Notes: generated from the sequence alone by a model not told the origin. Shown: positions 32,488-42,539, numbered from the stretch's first letter. The stretch: 64,000 bases of DNA from Lentzea alba (GCF_011067745.1 NZ_JAAMPJ010000008.1:395714-459713); one strand, 5' to 3'. Numbers and translations: made by a program.

Positions 32488-33612
32488 ATGCGCAGCAAGA
32501 CTCTCGCTTCCATCGCCGTTACCGCGGGCCTCGCCCTGGCGGTCTCGGCGTGCGGCGCCAACACGTCCTCCAACACCGGAGGAAGCACCGACACGAACTC
32601 TGGCAGCGGCAATGGCGCGAAGGTCGGCGTGATCCTTCCTGAGACCGCCTCCTCCGCTCGTTGGGAGGGCTTCGACAAGCCGCTCCTGAAGGCCGCTCTG
32701 GAGAAGGAGGGGCTCGTCCCCGACATCCAGAACGCCCAGGGTGACGTCCAGAAGTTCAGCACCCTGGCCGACGGCATGATCAACGCCGGCGTCAAGGTCC
32801 TGATCATCGCCACGCCCAACAGCGAGGTCGGTGCGTCCGTCGCCAAGAAGGCGCAGGCCCAGGGCATTCAGGTCATCGACTACGACCGCCTGAACACCGG
32901 TGGCTCCTCGTCCTACTACGTGTCGTTCGACAACGTGAAGGTCGGCGAGCTGCAGGGCCAGGGCCTCGCGGACGCGCTGAAGGAGAAGCCGCAGGGCGCC
33001 AACGTCATCGAGATCGAGGGCGCGCCGACGGACAACAACGCGACGCTCTTCACCCAGGGCCAGAAGAAGGTCCTGCAGCCGCTCTACGACTCGGGCAAGC
33101 TCAAGCTGGTCCAGTCCCAGCCGATCGACAACTGGGACAACCAGAAGGGTGGTCAGGTCTTCGAGCAGATCCTGACCAGCAACCAGGGCAAGGTCGACGG
33201 CGTCGTCGCCGCGAACGACGGCCTCGCCGGCGCCGTGATCACGGTGCTGAAGAAGGTCGGCCTGAACGGCAAGGTGCCGGTCACCGGTCAGGACGCCACC
33301 CCGGACGGTCTGCAGGCCGTGCTCCGCGGTGACCAGTACATGACCGTGTTCAAGCCCATCAAGGACGAGGCCGAGGCCGCCGCCAAGCTGGCCGCCGCTC
33401 TCGCCAAGGGCGACACCGCCGCCGCCGACGCCCTCGCGACCGGCAAGACGAAGGACGACAAGGGCAACCGCGACGTCAAGTCCGTCCTGCTGTCCGCGCA
33501 GCTGATCACCAAGGACAAGGTCAAGTCCGTCGTGGACGCCGGCTTCGTCAAGGCGTCGGAGATCTGCGTGGCCGACACCAAGGCCGCCTGCGACCAGCTC
33601 GGCATCAAGTAA
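32488..33612 (+). CDS. xylF: Sugar (xylose-type) ABC binding lipoprotein
   Basis: Periplasmic-binding-protein-like (type 1, ribose/xylose class) lipoprotein, 374 residues. The signal peptide ends LAVSAC (Cys near residue 22), followed by an Asn/Ser/Thr/Gly linker. The mature part starts KVGVILPETASSARWEGFDKP and contains VLIIATPNSEVGASVAKKAQ, VIDYDRL, NVIEIEGAPTDNNA, VVAANDGLAGAVI and TGQDATPDG, the layout of XylF. Heads an operon with ATPase, permease and ROK regulator. D-xylose is the likely ligand; another pentose or methyl-sugar is possible. Confidence 0.9.
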   Translation: MRSKTLASIAVTAGLALAVSACGANTSSNTGGSTDTNSGSGNGAKVGVILPETASSARWEGFDKPLLKAALEKEGLVPDIQNAQGDVQKFSTLADGMINAGVKVLIIATPNSEVGASVAKKAQAQGIQVIDYDRLNTGGSSSYYVSFDNVKVGELQGQGLADALKEKPQGANVIEIEGAPTDNNATLFTQGQKKVLQPLYDSGKLKLVQSQPIDNWDNQKGGQVFEQILTSNQGKVDGVVAANDGLAGAVITVLKKVGLNGKVPVTGQDATPDGLQAVLRGDQYMTVFKPIKDEAEAAAKLAAALAKGDTAAADALATGKTKDDKGNRDVKSVLLSAQLITKDKVKSVVDAGFVKASEICVADTKAACDQLGIK

Positions 33613-33628
33613 CACCGCTCGCGGTGAA

Positions 33629-33655
33629 GGCGGGACGCGTCCGGCGCGTCCCGCC
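33629..33655 (+). repeat. Intercistronic hairpin after xylF
   Basis: GGCGGGACGCG (33629-33639) and CGCGTCCCGCC (33645-33655) form a perfect 11-bp stem. Its position between the binding-protein and ATPase genes suggests partial termination or mRNA protection, giving excess binding protein. Confidence 0.75.
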
Positions 33656-33687
33656 TCTCGCCGCGTGGTAACCACGGAGGAACCCCA

Positions 33688-34461
33688 GTGAGCGAGCCGA
33701 TTCTCGAGCTGCGCGGCATCAACAAGAGCTTCGGCCCCGTGCACGTCCTGCACGACATCGACCTCACCGTCAACCCAGGCGAGGTCACCGCCCTCGTCGG
33801 CGACAACGGCGCGGGCAAGTCGACGCTGGTCAAGTGCATCGCGGGCATCCACCCGACCGACTCGGGTGAGGTCCTGTTCCAGGGCGAGCCGGTGCACATC
33901 AAGGGCCCGCGCGACGCCGCGGAGCTCGGAATCGAGGTCGTCTACCAGGACCTCGCGCTGGCCGACAACCTCGACATCGTCCAGAACATGTTCCTCGGCC
34001 GTGAGCGCACCAAGGGTGGCCTGCTCGACGAGACGGACATGGAACAGGCGGCGCGCAAGACGCTGGCGTCGCTGTCCGTGCGGACGGTCAAGTCGGTGCG
34101 CACCCAGGTCTCGTCGCTGTCCGGTGGCCAGCGCCAGACCGTCGCGATCGCCAAGGCCGTGCTGTGGAACAGCAAGGTCGTGCTGCTCGACGAGCCCACC
34201 GCGGCACTCGGCGTCGCGCAGACCCGGCAGGTGCTCGACCTGGTCCGCCGGCTCGCGGAGCAGGGCCTGGGCGTCGTGCTGATCAGCCACAACATGAACG
34301 ACGTCTTCGAGGTCGCCGACAAGATCGCGTGCCTCTACCTCGGCCGCATGGCCGCCGTCGTGGGATCCAAGGAAGTCACACACGGCCAGGTGGTCGAGCT
34401 GATCACCGCCGGTCGTTCCGGTGACCTGGGCATCGCCCGCCCCGAGGCGGCGACGATCTGA
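33688..34461 (+). CDS. xylG: Sugar ABC transporter ATPase, single domain
   Basis: 257 residues with one complete nucleotide-binding domain: Walker A GDNGAGKSTL (about residues 36-45), Q-loop VVYQDLALADNLD, signature SLSGGQRQTVAIAKA (about 139-153), Walker B VVLLDEPTAALG and H-loop LISHNM. Escherichia coli XylG has two such domains in about 500 residues; the actinobacterial form is commonly half that and works as a homodimer. So this is not a truncation. ATG starts after GGAGG-like CGGAGGAACCCC. Confidence 0.92.
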   Translation: MSEPILELRGINKSFGPVHVLHDIDLTVNPGEVTALVGDNGAGKSTLVKCIAGIHPTDSGEVLFQGEPVHIKGPRDAAELGIEVVYQDLALADNLDIVQNMFLGRERTKGGLLDETDMEQAARKTLASLSVRTVKSVRTQVSSLSGGQRQTVAIAKAVLWNSKVVLLDEPTAALGVAQTRQVLDLVRRLAEQGLGVVLISHNMNDVFEVADKIACLYLGRMAAVVGSKEVTHGQVVELITAGRSGDLGIARPEAATI

Positions 34462-35912
34462 TGAGTTCCGAAGAGGCGAGCATGACCGACACCACCGAAA
34501 AGCACGAGCAGGAGACCCCGCAACCGGGCGCCATCTCCGACTTCGGCATCGACACGACGTCCCAGTCCACCGGCGAGGCCGTCCGCGACTACTGGGCCAG
34601 GGTCCGCGGCGGCGAGCTCGGCGCACTGCCCGCGCTGCTCGGACTGATCGTGCTGCTCATCGTGTTCAGTTCGTTGTCCGACACGTTCTTCACCCTCGGC
34701 AACCTCGCCAACCTGCTCCAGCAGGGCGCCAGCATCACGATCATCGCCATGGGCCTGGTGTTCGTGCTGCTGCTGGGCGAGATCGACCTGTCCGCCGGTA
34801 CCGCGTCCGGTGTGACCGCGTCGGTGATGGCGCTGCACCTGATCCACAACGGCAACCTGCTCGGCGGCATGGGCGACACGGTCTTCTACGTGTTCTGCGG
34901 CTTGCTGGTGCTGGCGATCGCGCTCTCGGCGTGGATGAAGATCTGGGCCGGTACGGCGCTGTCGGCCGTCGCGCTGATCATCGCCGCGGTCGGCGTTCCC
35001 GCGAACGCCTGGCTGGAGATGCTGCTCGCGGTCTGCGTCGGCGCGGCCATCGGCTGCGTCACCGGCTTCCTGGTCGCGAAGGTCGGCATCCCGTCGTTCG
35101 TCGTGACCCTGGCGCTGTTCCTCGTCTGGGGCGGTGTCGTGCTGCAGCTCATCGGCCAGGGCGGCACGCTCGGCCTGCGCGACGACACGATCTTCAACGT
35201 CGCCAACGGCAACCTGAACTTCGTGGGCTCGTGGGTGTTGTTCGTCGTCGCCGTCGGCGGTTACGCGGCGGTCGTGCTCACCCGGCACTTCTCCCGGCTG
35301 CGCAAGGGACTCGTGGCCCAGCCGACGTCACTGGTGCTGGCCAAGATCGGCGCCCTCGCGGTGCTGGCCGCGGTCATCACGTACGCGTTGTCCCTGAACC
35401 GGGCAGCGAGCAACCTCATCGTGATCGAGGGCGTGCCGTACGTCGTGCCGGTGGTGCTCGTCCTGCTCGTGATCGGCACGTTCGTGCTCGACCGCACCTC
35501 CTACGGCCGCCACATCTACGCCGTGGGCGGCAACAAGGAAGCCGCGCGCCGCGCCGGTATCAACGTCGAGCGCATCCGGATGAGCGTCTTCGTGATCGCC
35601 TCCTCGGCGGCCGCGATCGGCGCGATCGTGTACTCGTCGAAGGTCGGCTCGGTCGACCCGAACGCCGGCGCCGGCAACACGCTGCTGCTGTCGGTCGGTG
35701 CGGCGGTCATCGGTGGCACGTCGCTGTTCGGTGGCAAGGGCCGCCTGCGCGACGCGGTCATTGGTGGCGCGGTCCTCGCGATCATCCAGAACGGCATGGG
35801 CCTGCTCAACCAGCCCGCTGCCGTCGTGTTCATCGTGACCGGCCTGGTCCTGCTGCTCGCCGCGAGCGTCGACGCGTTGTCTCGTCGCCGGGCAGCGAAC
35901 TCGGCTCGCTGA
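34461..35912 (+). CDS. xylH: Sugar ABC transporter permease (XylH type)
   Basis: 483 residues, starting one base inside the xylG stop (TGATG). After an acidic N-terminal tail of about 55 residues there are about ten to twelve hydrophobic segments, such as LPALLGLIVLLIVFSSL, MGLVFVLLLGEIDLSAGT and FVVTLALFLVWGGVVLQLIG. EIDLSAG and GGNKEAARRAGINVERIRM are conserved permease motifs of the ribose/xylose class. Ends GLVLLLAASVDALSRRRAANSAR. Confidence 0.92.
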   Translation: MSSEEASMTDTTEKHEQETPQPGAISDFGIDTTSQSTGEAVRDYWARVRGGELGALPALLGLIVLLIVFSSLSDTFFTLGNLANLLQQGASITIIAMGLVFVLLLGEIDLSAGTASGVTASVMALHLIHNGNLLGGMGDTVFYVFCGLLVLAIALSAWMKIWAGTALSAVALIIAAVGVPANAWLEMLLAVCVGAAIGCVTGFLVAKVGIPSFVVTLALFLVWGGVVLQLIGQGGTLGLRDDTIFNVANGNLNFVGSWVLFVVAVGGYAAVVLTRHFSRLRKGLVAQPTSLVLAKIGALAVLAAVITYALSLNRAASNLIVIEGVPYVVPVVLVLLVIGTFVLDRTSYGRHIYAVGGNKEAARRAGINVERIRMSVFVIASSAAAIGAIVYSSKVGSVDPNAGAGNTLLLSVGAAVIGGTSLFGGKGRLRDAVIGGAVLAIIQNGMGLLNQPAAVVFIVTGLVLLLAASVDALSRRRAANSAR

Positions 35913-35916
35913 CGCG

Positions 35917-37071
35917 GTGACGGGACCAATCTCCGGCACCCGTCCCGACGAGATCCGCAGGCACAACAGGACGGCGCTGCTGCGCCGCCTGCACGTCGAC
36001 GGACCGTCCACCAGGGCGTCGCTCGCGGCTGAGCTCGGGCTCAACCGCAGCACGATCAAGGCCCTGGTGGACGGCCTCGCCGAAGCCGGTGTGGTCGCCG
36101 AACGCGTGCCCGCTCTGCGCAGCGGAGCGGGCCGTCCGTCGTTGCTGGTCCTGCCCCAGCCGCAGGCCGCGGTCGTCATGGCGATCGACGTGCGGGTGGA
36201 GCACGTGGCGATGGGGTTCGTCGGCCTCGGCGGGGAGATCCTCGGCCGGGACAGCTGGAACCTGCACCGGACACGTGATCCGGGTGAGGTGATCACGCAC
36301 ATCGTCGAGTCGGCGCGCCTCATGGCCGAAGACCTCGACGTCACCGCGGTCGGCGTCGGGGTGTCGGTGCCGGGCGTCGTGCGGCGGGCCGACGGCCACG
36401 TGCACGAGGCGCCGAACCTGCACTGGACGGACGTGGCCCTCGGCAAACGCCTGGAAGCGGTGCTGAAGCTGCCGGTCCAGGTCGGCAACGACGCGGAGCT
36501 CGGCGCGCTGGCGGAACACGTGCGCGGCGCGGCCCAGTCGTCGTCGGACATGGTCTACATCTCCGCGGACGTCGGCGTCGGCGGCGGAGTGATCCTGTCC
36601 GGGCAACCGTTGCGCGGCACCGGCGGCTACGTCGGCGAGCTGGGGCACATGGTGGTCAACCCGAACGGCCGGCGCTGCTACTGCGGTTGTGATGGCTGCT
36701 GGGAGACCGAGGTCGGCGAACCGGCGCTGTGCCGGGCACTGGGCCTGCCGGACGACGCGCCGCGCGGTGCCGTGGTCGCGACGCTTCGGGCGTTGGACGA
36801 TCCGGCGGCGCTCACCGAGTTCGCCGGCTGGCTGGCACTGGGGCTCGCGAACATCGTCAACGTGCTCGGCCCGGAACTGGTCGTGCTCGGCGATCTCTAC
36901 ACGGCGCTGCCGGACTCCGTCGTCGAAGCGGTGAGCTCCGCGGTGCAGCGACGCAGCCTCGTGTCGCGCGCGGTCGGCGGAACCCAGGTCGTGACATCAC
37001 CGCTGGGCCGGGACGCGAAGCTGATCGGCGCGGCGGAACTCGCGTTCGAGCCCGTTCTCGACACCATCTAG
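35917..37071 (+). CDS. ROK-family repressor (XylR-like)
   Basis: 384 residues from GTG 35917, five bases after the permease stop, last gene of the operon. N-terminal winged helix (RRHNRTALLRRLHVDGPSTRASLAAELGLNRSTIKALVDGL, about residues 13-53) fused to a ROK domain with the sugar/zinc signature CYCGCDGCWETEVGEPAL (Cys and His metal ligands, His in GELGHMVV). ADVGVGGGVILSG is the nucleotide-fold motif, as in XylR/NagC-type regulators. Likely represses the operon until its sugar is present. Followed by a strong terminator. Confidence 0.92.
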   Translation: MTGPISGTRPDEIRRHNRTALLRRLHVDGPSTRASLAAELGLNRSTIKALVDGLAEAGVVAERVPALRSGAGRPSLLVLPQPQAAVVMAIDVRVEHVAMGFVGLGGEILGRDSWNLHRTRDPGEVITHIVESARLMAEDLDVTAVGVGVSVPGVVRRADGHVHEAPNLHWTDVALGKRLEAVLKLPVQVGNDAELGALAEHVRGAAQSSSDMVYISADVGVGGGVILSGQPLRGTGGYVGELGHMVVNPNGRRCYCGCDGCWETEVGEPALCRALGLPDDAPRGAVVATLRALDDPAALTEFAGWLALGLANIVNVLGPELVVLGDLYTALPDSVVEAVSSAVQRRSLVSRAVGGTQVVTSPLGRDAKLIGAAELAFEPVLDTI

Positions 37072-37081
37072 AAAAGCGAAG

Positions 37082-37111
37082 GGGGCGGAGATCCTTTCGG
37101 ATCTCCGCCCC
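37082..37111 (+). terminator. Terminator of the xylFGH-ROK operon
   Basis: GGGGCGGAGATCC-TTTC-GGATCTCCGCCCC, a perfect 13-bp stem starting 11 bp after the ROK gene stop. Confidence 0.9.
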
Positions 37112-37133
37112 GAGCGGCTAGGTGGGGTGGAAG

Positions 37134-37313
37134 TCAGCCCTGCTGAATCTCAGCAGCGAGTTCGCGCAATTTCTCACTGTGCGCCCGGGCGTGGTGCCCG
37201 CAGAACAGCAGCTCGCCCCCGGACGGGAGCAAAGCGCGAACCTGGGCAGCAGCCCCGCAGCGGTCGCAGCGGTCGGCAGCGGTCAACTCGGGGCGGGTGA
37301 GTGCTGCAGTCAT
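37134..37313 (-). CDS. Small zinc-ribbon-like protein (DUF7455 type)
   Basis: 59 residues from ATG 37311-37313, nine bases after GGAGGGAG; longer readings lack a ribosome site. The protein MTAALTRPELTAADRCDRCG continues with LLFCGHHARAHSEKLRELAAEIQQG. CDRCG and FCGHH form a likely Cys3-His zinc site. This small protein is widespread near sigA in actinobacteria. Function unknown. Confidence 0.85.
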   Translation of the reverse strand: MTAALTRPELTAADRCDRCGAAAQVRALLPSGGELLFCGHHARAHSEKLRELAAEIQQG

Positions 37314-37718
37314 GATGAATCTCCCTCCGTCCCAGCAACGGAACGAAGTGTCCCGGTGCCCTCTTACCAAGCTGCGACCACAGCGCCCCTGGCTGGTGCG
37401 CGGTGCTCGCTGGCTCCACTCTGACAGACGTTCTCGCGATAGTCAGTGTTCCCGTGTGCGTGGCGACTCGCGTCACTATGCGATTTACCCGCCTGCAGCA
37501 GACTTACACACGTGTTCGCCACCGGTTCACCGTCTTGACAGGCACTCTGCGCAATCGGAAACCCGCTGGTGGAGCAGCAAGTTAAGGCCGTTCGGTCGGT
37601 TGCGTGCGACCGGGAGTGTGATATCGGTTGCCTTTGTCCGCCCGCAGCGAACAGGTCACGAACGTCCCACGATTCGGACGCGGAACCGTGATCGAACTCC
37701 CGGCCGTGCGCTTTTCGA
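37314..37718. other. Intergenic region without recognised gene
   Basis: About 400 bp with no frame of coding character on either strand and lower GC than its neighbours in places. TTGACAGGCACTCTGCGCAAT near 37534 could be part of a promoter for the small zinc protein's neighbourhood, but no confident pair was found. Confidence 0.5.
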
Positions 37719-38261
37719 TCAGCTCGCGAGGGCCGCGCTGATCGCCCGTGCGGCGTGCCCGACAGCCTCCCGCAGGGCGGTGGCGCTGCGCCCGTTGTCG
37801 AGCACCGCGGACACCGTGCCGATGACACTGCTGGTCGGCGTGCGCACCGGAGCGCTGACGAACTCCATGCCCGCCGGCACCGTCGCCCCAGGCCGCAACC
37901 GGGCCACGTCCTCGGCCCGCACGATGCTCGCCGCCGCGACGAGCACCCGGTCACGCCGCGGCACCGCGAGGATCGTCGACGTCCTGATCGTCGCGGACAA
38001 CGCGCGCAACGGCTGCCGCGCGACCTGCAGGACGCCCGCGGCCGGCTCCCACGCGTGCCCGAGCCGGAACATCTGCGCGCCGATGCGGTAGCGGCCGCGC
38101 ACGTTCTCCACCGCGCCGAGCACCTCCATCTGGTCCAGAAGGCGGTGCACCGTCGTCTTCGGCATCTCGCAGCGGTCGGCGAGTTGCGTGAGCCCCAGCT
38201 CACCCTCGTCCATCAGCTTGTCCAGCAGCGAGAAAGCCCCTTCGAGTACTGACCTGCCCAT
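37719..38261 (-). CDS. IclR-type regulator, short form
   Basis: 180 residues from ATG 38259-38261. The N-terminal helix-turn-helix reads SVLEGAFSLLDKLMDEGELGLTQLADRCEMPKTTVHRLLDQMEVLG (about residues 4-49), clearly IclR-like. The effector domain is about 110 residues, shorter than the usual 170-180, and ends AVGHAARAISAALAS. It may be a compact natural variant or a truncated protein. A palindrome at 38357-38376 is a candidate operator. Target genes unknown; the neighbouring upstream sequence looks like a decayed gene. Confidence 0.8.
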   Translation of the reverse strand: MGRSVLEGAFSLLDKLMDEGELGLTQLADRCEMPKTTVHRLLDQMEVLGAVENVRGRYRIGAQMFRLGHAWEPAAGVLQVARQPLRALSATIRTSTILAVPRRDRVLVAAASIVRAEDVARLRPGATVPAGMEFVSAPVRTPTSSVIGTVSAVLDNGRSATALREAVGHAARAISAALAS

Positions 38262-38356
38262 GTTTCCTGCCCCCTCGTTCCGATGTCCGGAACTGTCCCT
38301 GTGCACCCCTCCGGCACAGCCACACACTGATGCTGTCGCGGATGCATAGGCGGCAC

Positions 38357-38376
38357 ATGAGTACATGGGTACTCAT
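38357..38376. promoter_or_regulatory. Palindrome upstream of the short IclR gene
   Basis: ATGAGTAC-ATGG-GTACTCAT, perfect 8-bp arms, about 96 bp before the regulator start. Likely operator or promoter-linked site. Confidence 0.55.
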
Positions 38377-38399
38377 CTTTTGCATGCGCACGATCACGC

Positions 38400-38680
38400 C
38401 TGGTCACGGCCAGGGGAGGATCGTGAGTTCCGGCCACTGCCCGCGCCATCGCCGGGTCTTTGGTCTCGTACACGTCGCGGGGGCCACGCAGCACGTGGTT
38501 GCCGCGAACGAGTCGATGGCACCTCGGTAGATGGGTAGGGCGCAGGGAGCCCCGAAGCGCTCCTCCTACCAGAGGCCACATGTGCCTCGTTGCAGATCTC
38601 GACGACCGCGGGCAGTCCGGCGAAGGCGCGTTCGCCGGCGTGGATGACCTCGGTCTGGAACACGCCGCATGAAAACACAT
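38400..38680 (-). pseudogene. Possible decayed gene fragments
   Basis: Two minus-strand stretches have strongly GC third positions and protein-like composition but lie in different frames with no start or continuous frame: one reads VIHAGERAFAGLPAVVEICN (about 38575-38660), the other HVLRGPRDVYETKDPAMARA (about 38430-38500). I cannot name the parent family. They could be remnants of one gene or chance composition. Confidence 0.35.
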
Positions 38681-38693
38681 CGGGAAAATCACA

Positions 38694-38724
38694 ACAGCCC
38701 CGCACCGAACCGGTGCGGGGCTGT
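38694..38724 (-). terminator. Terminator of sigA
   Basis: ACAGCCCCGCACCG (38694-38707) and CGGTGCGGGGCTGT (38711-38724) form a perfect 14-bp stem with loop AAC, 22 bp after the sigA stop. Confidence 0.88.
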
Positions 38725-38745
38725 GTGCGTATGCCTGAGTGAGAC

Positions 38746-40074
<1,329 letters not shown>

Positions 40075-40313
40075 GTACGCCCTTTCGCGACGGTCGTTCA
40101 AGGCAAACCAGAGGGCGCGAAACCTCGGTCGCCAGAGTTCAGGGGATCTCCCCGCCGATCTTGCTTGGCGGGTGTGCGTTCCATTGTAACGACGTCGGTG
40201 ACGCGGTGTTGCGCCCCGAGGTGGTTCGAGGCGCTCTCACCTGCGTTCTCGCAGCTAGATCGAGTAAGGCGAGTCGGACACGTTTCGGTGTCGAATGGTC
40301 GCGGAGCCCTTGT

Positions 40314-41075
40314 TCAGGGCCTGATGCCGTGCGCGGCCGCCCACGCGGCCCCGACGATGCCCGCGTCGTTCTTCAACGCGGCCGCGACGACCTCGGTGCG
40401 AACCTTGAGCAACGGCAACCATTTCTGCGCCTTCTTGCTCACACCGCCGCCGGCGATGATCAGGTCGGGCCAGATGAGGTCCTCGAGCACGTTGATGTAC
40501 CGGGTGACCCGAGGCGTCCACTCCTCCCACGACAGGCCCTTGTCCTCCTTCACCGAGGCGGCGGCGCGCTTCTCCGCGTCGTGCCCGTCGACCTGGAGGT
40601 GACCGAACTCGGTGTTCGGGACGAGCTTGCCGTCGAGGAACACCGCGCTGCCGATGCCCGTGCCGAACGTCAGCAGCACCACGGTCCCGTCCTTGCCGAC
40701 GCCCGCGCCGAACGACATCTCGGCGATGCCGGCCGCGTCCGCGTCGTTCATCACGACGATGTCCTCGGGCTTGCGCTTGAGACGCTCGGCGAACAGTTGC
40801 TGCGCGTCGCAGTCGATCCAGCCCTTGTCCACGTTCGCGGCACTGAGGGCGACACCGTGCTTGACCACGCACGGGAGCGTGACGCCGACCGGTCCGTCCC
40901 ACTGGAACTTCTCGACGATCTCGGCGACGACCTCCGCGACCGCTTCCGGTGTCGAGGGCTGAGGCGTGGGGATGCGCAGGCGTTCGCCGTCCAGTGCTCC
41001 TGCTTCGAGGTCGACCAGGCCGCCCTTGACGCCGGAGCCGCCGATGTCCACACCGAACCCGCGGGTGATGCCCAT
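40314..41075 (-). CDS. ppgK: Polyphosphate glucokinase
   Basis: Phosphorylates glucose using polyphosphate or ATP. 253 residues from ATG 41073-41075. ROK/hexokinase-fold motifs: FGVDIGGSGVKGGLVDLEAG (phosphate 1, about residues 7-26), VMNDADAAGIAEM with the catalytic Asp, LTFGTGIGSAVFLDG (phosphate 2) and IIAGGGVSKKAQKW (adenosine). No zinc-binding cysteine motif, as expected for PPGK. Same neighbours, sigA and suhB, as in mycobacteria. Confidence 0.96.
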   Translation of the reverse strand: MGITRGFGVDIGGSGVKGGLVDLEAGALDGERLRIPTPQPSTPEAVAEVVAEIVEKFQWDGPVGVTLPCVVKHGVALSAANVDKGWIDCDAQQLFAERLKRKPEDIVVMNDADAAGIAEMSFGAGVGKDGTVVLLTFGTGIGSAVFLDGKLVPNTEFGHLQVDGHDAEKRAAASVKEDKGLSWEEWTPRVTRYINVLEDLIWPDLIIAGGGVSKKAQKWLPLLKVRTEVVAAALKNDAGIVGAAWAAAHGIRP

Positions 41076-41191
41076 GCCCCGTGGTCCTTCCTACTCGATC
41101 CTGCTTGCTTCGATTCAGTAACCGTGGTGCGCAGACATTAGCCTGACGTTGTCCGATAGTCCCGTGCTAGTGACGCAGGAGGGAACCGGTC

Positions 41192-41998
41192 GTGTTCGAT
41201 CCCAGGCCACTCGTCGACATCGCGACGGCGATCGGACGGGAGGCGGGCGCTCTTGTTCAGCGCATGCGTGCTTCCGCCGTCGTGTCGTTCGACACCAAGA
41301 GCACTTCGACGGACGTTGTGACGGCCGCCGACCGCGCTTCAGAACAACTCGTACGGACGCGTCTGTCCGAGTTGCGTCCCGGCGAGCCGATCCTCGGTGA
41401 AGAGGAGGGCGGGCCCGACGGTGATGCGGACGTCGAGGGACTGACGTGGGTCGTCGACCCGATCGACGGCACCGTCAACTACCTCTACGGCATCCCCTGG
41501 TACTCGGTGTCGATCGCGGCGCAGCTCGACGGCGAGTCCGTCGCGGGTGCCGTGGTGGAGCCGGCGACCGGTCGCGTGTGGACCGCCGCGCGTGGCCACG
41601 GCGCTTTCCTGGACGGCGAGCCGTTGCACGTGTCCGCCACCACAGATCTGTCGCTGTCCTTGCTGGGGTACGGGTTCGCGTACCGGCCGGAGCGCCGTCA
41701 GCGTCAGGCCGACACGTGGGCGTCGATGGCGACGCGCGTGCGCGACCTGCGTCGTGCTGGTGCGGCCTCGCTGGACCTCTGCTCGGTGGCCGCCGGCCGG
41801 CTCGACGCCTACGCCGAGCACGGGCTGGGCCGCTGGGACTGGGCGGCCGGCGGGTTGATCGCCGCCGAGGCCGGTGCCGTGGTGCGGTTGCCGGGGTCGT
41901 TGCCCGAGCTGGGGGAGGACGCGACGTTCGCGGCGGCGCCGGGCATCGCCGACGCCATGTACGGCGCGCTGGTCGAGTCGGGGTTCGGCAAGGTCTGA
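41192..41998 (+). CDS. suhB: Inositol monophosphatase family protein
   Basis: 268 residues from GTG 41192 with GGAGGGA upstream. The metal-binding motifs are complete: GEEEGGPD (about residues 69-76), DPIDGTVNYLYGIP (about 89-102) and the C-terminal GRWDWAAGGLIAAEAG (about 211-226). Dephosphorylates inositol-1-phosphate, needed for phosphatidylinositol and possibly mycothiol precursors in actinobacteria. Its stop codon is inside the first copy of a tandem repeat. Confidence 0.94.
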   Translation: MFDPRPLVDIATAIGREAGALVQRMRASAVVSFDTKSTSTDVVTAADRASEQLVRTRLSELRPGEPILGEEEGGPDGDADVEGLTWVVDPIDGTVNYLYGIPWYSVSIAAQLDGESVAGAVVEPATGRVWTAARGHGAFLDGEPLHVSATTDLSLSLLGYGFAYRPERRQRQADTWASMATRVRDLRRAGAASLDLCSVAAGRLDAYAEHGLGRWDWAAGGLIAAEAGAVVRLPGSLPELGEDATFAAAPGIADAMYGALVESGFGKV

Positions 41999-42030
41999 AT
42001 CAACGCCTGAATCAACGCCTGAATCAACGT
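41995..42030. repeat. Three tandem 12-bp repeats CTGAATCAACGC
   Basis: Copies at 41995-42006, 42007-42018 and 42019-42030 (last base T). The first includes the suhB stop TGA. Further TCAACG or its complement recurs up to 42115, so the whole 120-bp space is built from one short motif. Confidence 0.85.
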
Positions 42031-42048
42031 GGAGGATCAACGTCGAGG

Positions 42049-42082
42049 TTGACTGAATCAACATCGACGTTGATTCAGTCAA
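42049..42082. terminator. Convergent terminator hairpin
   Basis: TTGACTGAATCAAC (42049-42062) and GTTGATTCAGTCAA (42069-42082), perfect 14-bp stem with loop ATCGAC. Made from the same TCAAC motif as the tandem repeats. It covers the stop codon of the convergent membrane-protein gene. Confidence 0.8.
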
Positions 42083-42521
42083 TGTTGACGGGTGTCCGTC
42101 CAGTCAACGTTGAGAGCAGGTTGACGACTTCACGCACGTCGGGCACGTGGAGCAGTTCGGTGACCGTGCGGTGCTGGAACCCGTCGGGCATGATCCGCCG
42201 GTCCACTCGTACGTACCCGGAGCCGTCTGGTTCTTCCACCACCATCAAGGCGTCAACCGCTGTCAGGCGTGTGGCGCGCGTTCGCCTACCGGGTGTGGAC
42301 ACGACGCGTTGGTTGGTGACGTAGTAGGTCGTGCGGTGCAGCGTGAAGTAGCGCCACACGAACGGTTCGGTGAAACGGACGACCTCGGGCGCGACGAACG
42401 CGACGAGGAGTACCTGCACGTTGAACCAGGGCTCGCTCGCGTCCTGCCACAGGTGCAGCAGAGCGGCGACGGCCGTGACGACGACCAATGCGACTGCGTT
42501 GAACTTCAGACTGAACCGCAT
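42075..42521 (-). CDS. PH-domain membrane protein
   Basis: 148 residues from ATG 42519-42521. Two N-terminal membrane helices (AVALVVVTAVAALLHLW and WFNVQVLLVAFVAPEVVRF) followed by a bacterial PH-like domain: FTLHRTTYYVTNQRVVSTPG, TRLTAVDALMVVEEP and GFQHRTVTELLHVPDVREVV. Similar small membrane PH proteins often accompany cei in actinobacteria. Function unknown. It follows cei after 18 bp. Confidence 0.85.
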   Translation of the reverse strand: MRFSLKFNAVALVVVTAVAALLHLWQDASEPWFNVQVLLVAFVAPEVVRFTEPFVWRYFTLHRTTYYVTNQRVVSTPGRRTRATRLTAVDALMVVEEPDGSGYVRVDRRIMPDGFQHRTVTELLHVPDVREVVNLLSTLTGRTPVNID

Positions 42522-42539
42522 CCAAGGGCGAGCGGGAAG

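Noticed and set aside
33688..34461. Half-length sugar ATPase as a truncated XylG.
   Set aside because: All motifs of one domain are complete, and single-domain forms are normal in actinobacteria.
41995..42030. Tandem 12-bp units as the start of a CRISPR array.
   Set aside because: No spacers, only three contiguous copies, and no cas genes in the window.
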